DNA from: Mesobacillus subterraneus
GTDB taxonomy: Bacteria; Bacillota; Bacilli; Bacillales; Cytobacillaceae
DNA: 64,000 bases
Reading direction: 5' to 3'
Assembly (NCBI RefSeq): GCF_003937825.1
Contig: NZ_RSFW01000019.1
Coordinates: 62,001-126,000 of the forward strand
Positions 59,333 through 64,000 of this stretch are shown piece by piece; positions within the stretch are counted from its first letter, which is position 1; each line of letters begins with the position of its first letter. Made by a program: the position numbers and the translations under genes. Below the pieces are notes generated by a model. It saw only the letters and a program-made list of their open reading frames with translations. It was not told the origin of the DNA and did no database searches.

Positions 59333-60270
59333 ACCATCTGCTCCTTTTTATCTTTATTGGTGATTTCAAGGAACCGGTCTTCAAGTGTTGCTTTCACATT
59401 CAAAATCTCATATACATCAATTCCATTTTCGACAAAAAGTTTGTTCACCACTGGGATCTGTTCTTTTTCAATCGATAAGGATATTCTTGCTCCTTCTGTT
59501 GAAGCCATTTTTACTTCTGGCATCTGTTCACCCAGGAGCTTTACAGCGAGCTCTGAATTCGAAACCTCCACCTCGATGGTCCTGAGCACTTTAGCTTCCG
59601 AGGATTCATTTTCATGCATGTTCGAAATATGGATCAATTTCCCTTGCTCGATGATCGCAAATCGATCACACATAAGCTGCATTTCGGAAAGCAAGTGTGA
59701 CGACACAAGTACGGATGTGCCCTGGCTGGCCAACAGACGCAAGTAATCACGGAATTCCCGGATCCCTTGTGGATCAAGACCGTTCGTTGGTTCATCCAGA
59801 ATCAGTATGGACGGCTTATGCAGGATAGCCTGTGCAACTCCCAAACGCTGGCGCATTCCCAGTGAATATGTACGGACTTTATCATGGATTGCCTCTTCAA
59901 GGCCGACTAGTTTGGTGACTTCATTAAGCCGATCCTCTGTGATATCACTAAGTGCCATTCTTGCATAGTGGCGAAGGTTTTTATAACCGCTCAGGTATTT
60001 GTAAAACTCGGGATTTTCGACAATGGCGCCTAATTCATTCATTGCCTCTGTAAAAGAGTCATCCAGGTCATGCCCATTAACCAATACGTTTCCGTCCGTA
60101 CGATTTATTAAGCTGACAATCATCCTGATGATCGTTGTTTTCCCTGCCCCATTTGGCCCAAGCAGGCCGAAAATCTCTCCTCGTTCGACTTCGAAGCTAA
60201 CATCATCAACAATCGTCTTCCTGCCGATCTTCTTTGTCAATGACTTTACCTCGAGGGCAAATTGTGACAT
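59329..60270 (-). CDS. ABC transporter ATP-binding protein (BcrA-like)
   Basis: 313 residues. Walker A GPNGAGKTT (38-46), signature YSLGMRQR (135-142), Walker B LILDEP (156-161), VLVSSHLLSEM with the H-loop. The YSLGMRQR signature and C-terminal extension are typical of BcrA/LanF-type ATPases in peptide-antibiotic immunity. GGGGAG precedes the ATG; no two-component system is adjacent. Confidence 0.92.
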   Translation of the reverse strand: MSQFALEVKSLTKKIGRKTIVDDVSFEVERGEIFGLLGPNGAGKTTIIRMIVSLINRTDGNVLVNGHDLDDSFTEAMNELGAIVENPEFYKYLSGYKNLRHYARMALSDITEDRLNEVTKLVGLEEAIHDKVRTYSLGMRQRLGVAQAILHKPSILILDEPTNGLDPQGIREFRDYLRLLASQGTSVLVSSHLLSEMQLMCDRFAIIEQGKLIHISNMHENESSEAKVLRTIEVEVSNSELAVKLLGEQMPEVKMASTEGARISLSIEKEQIPVVNKLFVENGIDVYEILNVKATLEDRFLEITNKDKKEQMV

Positions 60271-60469
60271 AGAATCTCCCCATTTCTATATGTTCTCTGT
60301 GGTTCCTCAATGGTTAATACGATGAAAATTGTAAAAAGTTACAAAAAAAGCAAAAAAAGATTGTCTCGTGACTTTTCATTGAGTATAGTCATCCAACTTA
60401 CTACAAACGATATAAGAGATATTCTACGCGAATATCAGTGTTTCAAAAATCCATTCATGAGGTGATTGT

Positions 60470-60625
60470 ATGAGTTACAAAGATCATTTGGATCCCCACT
60501 CAGAACTTTTCCACCACACTTGGACAAGGCGCAAGCATACGAACCATCAGGTGAATGGCCAGACTCAAGTCACGAAGAACACCTTGATTGCCAGAAGTAA
60601 TGCTAAAGCGCACCGCATGTTTTGA
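60470..60625 (+). CDS. Small protein, 51 residues (YpzG-like?)
   Basis: ATG 60470 follows GAGGTGATTG closely. The product is basic, rich in histidine and threonine, with SELFHHTWTRRKHTNHQVNG and TQVTKNTLIARSNAKAHRM. This pattern recalls the small YpzG-like proteins of bacilli; I am only moderately sure of the family. A strong bidirectional terminator follows. Confidence 0.6.
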   Translation: MSYKDHLDPHSELFHHTWTRRKHTNHQVNGQTQVTKNTLIARSNAKAHRMF

Positions 60626-60640
60626 TTTTTTGGAACCAGA

Positions 60641-60673
60641 AAAGGAAAAGGCTCTATGGCGCCTTTTCCTTTC
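60641..60673. terminator. Bidirectional terminator
   Basis: AAAGGAAAAGGC, loop TCTATGGC-side, GCCTTTTCCTTT: perfect 12-bp stem between the small gene and gtrA. Confidence 0.9.
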
Positions 60674-60674
60674 T

Positions 60675-61160
60675 CTATTTGTGCTTCATTTTATTAAACA
60701 CAAAGTTTTTTTGTCCCCAAAAATTGACGGTCGTATAGATGCCAGTCCCCAACAAAATCGCAAGGTTGTCCTTCGAAATAAAGCTCTGGACAAAGGGCCA
60801 TTCACCCAGCAGGCCTGAAAGCAGCCAGCTTAGTGAAAATGACACTGAATAAGACAGGATGATAACCATTGCAAACCTCGGTATTCCTTTCCTTGCCGAT
60901 ATCCCGCTCCTAAAGGTGAAGGATCGGTTCAATAGAAAGCTGAATATTGCCCCTATCATATTGCCGGTGAACGTGGCGAAACTGTATGGCCAATGAAGAC
61001 CGTTGCTGAGGAGAAGCATCATTCCCATACCAATCAGTGTATTAAGCATGCCTACCAGCAAGAAACGAATAAAAGGATGATCCAACCCGGTGCCAATTTT
61101 ACGGGCGTAGTGGCTAGTTGTTCTCAGATAGCTTCCGAGTTTCAGCGCCAAGTGACTCAT
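60675..61160 (-). CDS. GtrA-family membrane protein
   Basis: 161 residues, four membrane segments (about 30-50, 55-77, 90-112, 125-148). RFLLVGMLNTLIGMGMMLLL and FLLNRSFTFRSG match the GtrA family, small flippase-like proteins that move undecaprenyl-phosphate-linked sugars. It overlaps the GT2 gene by 47 bases, so the two act together. GGAAGGG precedes ATG. Last gene of the operon. Confidence 0.9.
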   Translation of the reverse strand: MSHLALKLGSYLRTTSHYARKIGTGLDHPFIRFLLVGMLNTLIGMGMMLLLSNGLHWPYSFATFTGNMIGAIFSFLLNRSFTFRSGISARKGIPRFAMVIILSYSVSFSLSWLLSGLLGEWPFVQSFISKDNLAILLGTGIYTTVNFWGQKNFVFNKMKHK

Positions 61161-62151
61161 AATGATACCCTTCCATATTCATAAGCTTGCGGGATACTGG
61201 CAAATTGAATAGATCAATGTCGACAATGTATTTTGGTCGCCTTTTTGTTTCCTTATAAATTTTCCCTACATACTCCCCTACCAGCCCGAGTGCAATCAAC
61301 TGGAGTCCGCCAATCAGCCAAATTGAAGTAATCAATGAAGTCCAGCCAAGTTCCGTATTGCCGAAGAATTTAAGGCTCAAGAAGTAGGCGCCAAAGCCGA
61401 GGCTGAAGAAAAATGAAAGGCATCCGATCAGCATCACAAAACGGATTGGCGTAACCGAAAAAGAAGTAATCCCATCAAAAGCAAAGGCAAGCATCTTTTT
61501 TAAAGGGTACTTCGTTTCTCCTGCAAGCCGTTCTTTCCTTTCGTAAAAAACGGAAGTCGCGTTAAAGCCGATCAGAGGCACAATACCGCGAAGGAACATA
61601 TTGCTCTCCGCGAATTGTGACAATTCCTCAACGGCCCTCCTGCTCATCAACCGGAAATCAGCATGGTTAAAAACCAGTTTCACGCCAAGCTTGTCCATTA
61701 GCTTGTAAAAGCTTTCAGCGGTAAAGCGTTTAAAAAATGAATCGTGATGACGTTTGCTCCTGACACCATAGACCACTTCGAAGCCTTCTCTGAACTTTTT
61801 AACCATCTGGCTGATCGCGTTGATGTCATCCTGAAGGTCAGCATCAATGGTGACGAGACAATCAGAGGCATCTTTAGAGGAGAAAAGCCCCGCAAGCAAA
61901 GCGTTTTGGTGCCCTACATTCCTGGATAGTTTCAATCCCTTTACCACTGGATTGTCCAAGCTTTCCTTATAAATGATTTGCCAGGTCCGGTCTTTGCTCC
62001 CGTCATCCACGAACAGGAGCTTGCTTTTATCCGATACAAGATCAACAGAAATCATTTCCTCCAGCTTATTATGTAACTGGGAAATCGTATCCTCCAACAC
62101 CTCTTCCTCATTGTAGCATGGTACAACAATTGTCAATATTGGCTTAATCAT
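61114..62151 (-). CDS. ykoT: Glycosyltransferase family 2 (YkoT-like)
   Basis: 345 residues from ATG 62151, nine bases after AAGGAGG. GT-A fold: TIVVPCYNEEEVLEDTI, FVDDGSKDRTW, TIDADLQDD (the metal-binding DxD) and the SRNVGHQNALLAGL helix. Two C-terminal membrane segments follow. It resembles dolichol/undecaprenyl-phosphate sugar transferases and B. subtilis YkoT, which stands next to ykoS there too. It likely loads a sugar on undecaprenyl phosphate, which GtrA flips and YkoS transfers. Confidence 0.9.
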   Translation of the reverse strand: MIKPILTIVVPCYNEEEVLEDTISQLHNKLEEMISVDLVSDKSKLLFVDDGSKDRTWQIIYKESLDNPVVKGLKLSRNVGHQNALLAGLFSSKDASDCLVTIDADLQDDINAISQMVKKFREGFEVVYGVRSKRHHDSFFKRFTAESFYKLMDKLGVKLVFNHADFRLMSRRAVEELSQFAESNMFLRGIVPLIGFNATSVFYERKERLAGETKYPLKKMLAFAFDGITSFSVTPIRFVMLIGCLSFFFSLGFGAYFLSLKFFGNTELGWTSLITSIWLIGGLQLIALGLVGEYVGKIYKETKRRPKYIVDIDLFNLPVSRKLMNMEGYHYESLGAETRKLSENN

Positions 62152-62170
62152 CAAGATGTCCTCCTTGCTG

Positions 62171-63841
62171 CTATAAAACTTCATAAAGATAGATTTTCCA
62201 TGCGCTAGCCTTTGATGTGAAAACTTTATTGAGCACTAAATTGTTCTCTGCTGCATTCTCGATCGGGATGGATGAAAAGATATACTCCCCGCCCATTTGT
62301 TTAAATGGTTCCATATTAAATTGCAGATTGCGGATCCTTTTTTTCGAGTTCTTTTTGAACATATAGTGTTTGCCTAATTCATCGGTAAACAGGTAACACC
62401 TGCCTCCCCACTCGTCAAAATAAACCCTGATTCTCTTATTCTTAACCAGTTCACTCTCGATAATTTCCCTGAATTGGTGCTTATAGGACAATGGATAAAA
62501 ATTGTTGTAGGTATCCAGTGTGTAAAAGCCATTATATTGCGCTATGGCCGGATGGAGTCCAATGCTCGCAACACGGTAGCTTTCCTGCGGTTTCCCGATA
62601 TAGTTCCTGATTTCCTCAAATTGCTGTACTGCATAAAATTCCTTAACACTTGGCTTCGATTTGTAAACGATCTCCTCATTTGTCATCAGAAGCAGAAGGA
62701 TTTGTGCGGATATCAGCCATGGAACACTTCGCCTTAAGATCTTTTCGTGCCAGATGATTTTCAGGCCAATTGCAAACAGCAAGTAAATGACCAGCGGCCG
62801 CAGAAAATGGAACCGTGCAAAGTTGAATGTATCGAGAAAGTGGAACCTCTTGGTTAACGGCAGCCACCCCTTATAAAACCAAAAAGCGTACCATGCGGAC
62901 AATATGATATTCAGCAAAAACAAGAAAACGAATGTTCGCTTCTCTTTCCACCTTTTCCTTTTCCAAATCAGAAACAATGCTGCAATAGTGACTGGAAGAA
63001 TAATTAAGGTATGAATGGTCATCACATGGGTGTGGCCCAGGATGAAATTTTTGATTGTCAGCCTCACCGAATGCCAGAATGTCAACCTGGCATGGAAGTA
63101 CTCGTCCCTGCTATTCGGGACATTGTCAAACAAAAAAGAATACACCAGCCTGTAATCCGTTATCAGATAAACAAGTGTCATATAGGCAATGGCGAGCAAG
63201 AACCGCAAATTCCAGCCTCTTCCGCGGATTACATCTGTCAGCCAAAACAGTCCCATTGCCGTCAGGAAAAAGAAAAACCCCAAAACAATACTCGAGTAAA
63301 ATGGCAATAGAGTTAAAGCAAGGTAATGAAACCCTGCTCCTTTCCCGTTCCTTATGTGCAAAAAAGCCCAGAGTGCCAAAGGCATCCCAAGCGTACTCAG
63401 CATTCCGGAGGGCCAAAAAGGAGTCAGTGCGAACGCGAGGGCTGCACCGACTCGAATAAAACTCTGACTGGACTCTTGAATATAGTGGTCTTTTAAAAGT
63501 AAATACATCCCAAGGAATGCAATGAACCTTGTAATAGCCTGGCTGATGCCATAGGCGACCATTGTCGGAAACCAGACATACAGCCAGACAATCAAACTGT
63601 ATTCTGTCCCCATGGCGTTCCTTGGCAGACCATTGATAATCTGGGGAATCTCTGATTTTACCGATCCCGCAATCTGACCGCTTTCTGCCAGTACTTTATA
63701 CCATGCCAGGTTCGAGTCAAGATTGTCATGGACTCGGATATGAGCATTTTCACCTAAAATGAAATACGGGGATAAAAAGAGGGCAATCACCATTAATGCA
63801 AGGACAATCCATGTTCGCTCTTTATCCTGCAAGTAAGACAA
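62171..63841 (-). CDS. ykoS: Multi-TM membrane protein (YkoS-like, DUF6044)
   Basis: 556 residues from TTG 63841, seven bases after AGGTG; ATG 63856 has no ribosome site. About 11-12 membrane segments, with an early external loop ENAHIRVHDNLDSNLAWYK whose acidic residues resemble the catalytic first loop of GT-C enzymes, and a C-terminal external part of about 150 residues. Length matches B. subtilis YkoS (558). The operon YkoS-YkoT-GtrA suggests GT-C-type sugar transfer to a wall polymer or protein. First gene of the operon. Confidence 0.85.
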   Translation of the reverse strand: MSYLQDKERTWIVLALMVIALFLSPYFILGENAHIRVHDNLDSNLAWYKVLAESGQIAGSVKSEIPQIINGLPRNAMGTEYSLIVWLYVWFPTMVAYGISQAITRFIAFLGMYLLLKDHYIQESSQSFIRVGAALAFALTPFWPSGMLSTLGMPLALWAFLHIRNGKGAGFHYLALTLLPFYSSIVLGFFFFLTAMGLFWLTDVIRGRGWNLRFLLAIAYMTLVYLITDYRLVYSFLFDNVPNSRDEYFHARLTFWHSVRLTIKNFILGHTHVMTIHTLIILPVTIAALFLIWKRKRWKEKRTFVFLFLLNIILSAWYAFWFYKGWLPLTKRFHFLDTFNFARFHFLRPLVIYLLFAIGLKIIWHEKILRRSVPWLISAQILLLLMTNEEIVYKSKPSVKEFYAVQQFEEIRNYIGKPQESYRVASIGLHPAIAQYNGFYTLDTYNNFYPLSYKHQFREIIESELVKNKRIRVYFDEWGGRCYLFTDELGKHYMFKKNSKKRIRNLQFNMEPFKQMGGEYIFSSIPIENAAENNLVLNKVFTSKASAWKIYLYEVL

Positions 63842-63856
63842 ATCAGTACACCTCAT

Positions 63857-64000
63857 ATTACTTATTTGCTATCTTAACATTTGCAAATTCATTGAAACTA
63901 TTCCAATTACTGACGAGATTAAAGAAGCTGGTAATCAAAGACCATCAAATAAAAAATGACAAAGAACAGGGATAGTATTAAAGCCGCCAGGGGCTTCTTA
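63857..64000. other. Right edge, no complete gene
   Basis: 144 bases upstream of ykoS. The last 25 bases (AAAGCCGCCAGGGGCTTCTT) look like the arm of a terminator whose other half lies beyond the window. Confidence 0.3.

Overview
The window is chromosomal DNA of a low-GC, endospore-forming member of the Bacillaceae. Most proteins read as close relatives of Bacillus subtilis families (YwbE, YitT, RacA, SpoIIP, CspB/D, YugO-like channel, YpuA, CorA, YkoS/YkoT, class A and class B PBPs). Shine-Dalgarno sites are strong and purine-rich, GTG/TTG starts are common, and short intrinsic terminators close most transcription units. The genus is inference: a Bacillus sensu lato lineage such as Mesobacillus or Cytobacillus fits, but the sequence alone does not settle it. 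I see no prophage, insertion sequence or CRISPR array. The window is a mosaic of short operons and single genes, with eight stand-alone GNAT acetyltransferases and several dispersed intergenic repeats.

Layout. 1-9.2 kb: the 3' end of an unidentified gene, a pectate-lyase-superfamily beta-helix protein, a coupled RsbR-like STAS/HAD-phosphatase pair, ywbE, a CPA2 cation/proton antiporter, two YitT-family membrane proteins, a GNAT and a DUF1292 protein. 9.3-13.2 kb: a tRNA-Arg(CCT) with a partial copy of itself upstream, a PAP2 phosphatase, a DUF2512 protein and an amino acid permease. 13.3-19.3 kb (all minus strand): a GntR(YtrA-type)-ABC ATPase-DUF6449-like permease operon, then an ECF sigma factor, then a MacB/FtsX-type ABC exporter. 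20.5-23.6 kb: a VanW protein and a class B PBP. 23.7-30.4 kb: lipoprotein, GNATs, YpuA/DUF1002, small membrane proteins, a gene broken by one base, and a DUF218 protein. 30.7-35.3 kb: racA, a cold-shock gene and the most interesting unit of the window.

That unit is a compact minus-strand operon (35266 down to 31645): a YgiB-like lipoprotein, a DUF350 membrane protein, an unknown 154-residue protein, a glutathionylspermidine-synthase-type ATP-grasp ligase, and a two-TM K+ channel with an RCK domain. Gaps are 18, 15, 10 and 3 bases. It is preceded by an exact match to the B. subtilis sigma-W promoter consensus (TGAAAC, 16 bases, CGTA). The parts resemble enterobacterial ygiBC and yjfLMC, whose function is unknown, here joined to a K+ channel under apparent envelope-stress control.

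35.7-50.8 kb: a 54-residue small gene, a LacI-family regulator with a probable autoregulatory operator, MEDS-domain protein, nitronate monooxygenase, orphan phage-type holin, divergent PlsY paralogue, LURP-one protein, MFS transporter, NUDIX, ZIP, VOC, two CorA proteins and a SpoIIP. 51.2-60.3 kb: Mn catalase, a DUF421 protein, an ECF sigma factor with a large membrane-anchored putative anti-sigma and its own ECF-type promoter, a class A PBP, a GNAT and a BcrAB-type ABC transporter. 60.5-63.8 kb: a 51-residue small protein and a YkoS-YkoT-GtrA glycosylation operon. The recurring theme is the cell envelope: two ECF systems, three drug/peptide-type ABC modules, two PBPs, VanW, SpoIIP and the sigma-W-type operon.
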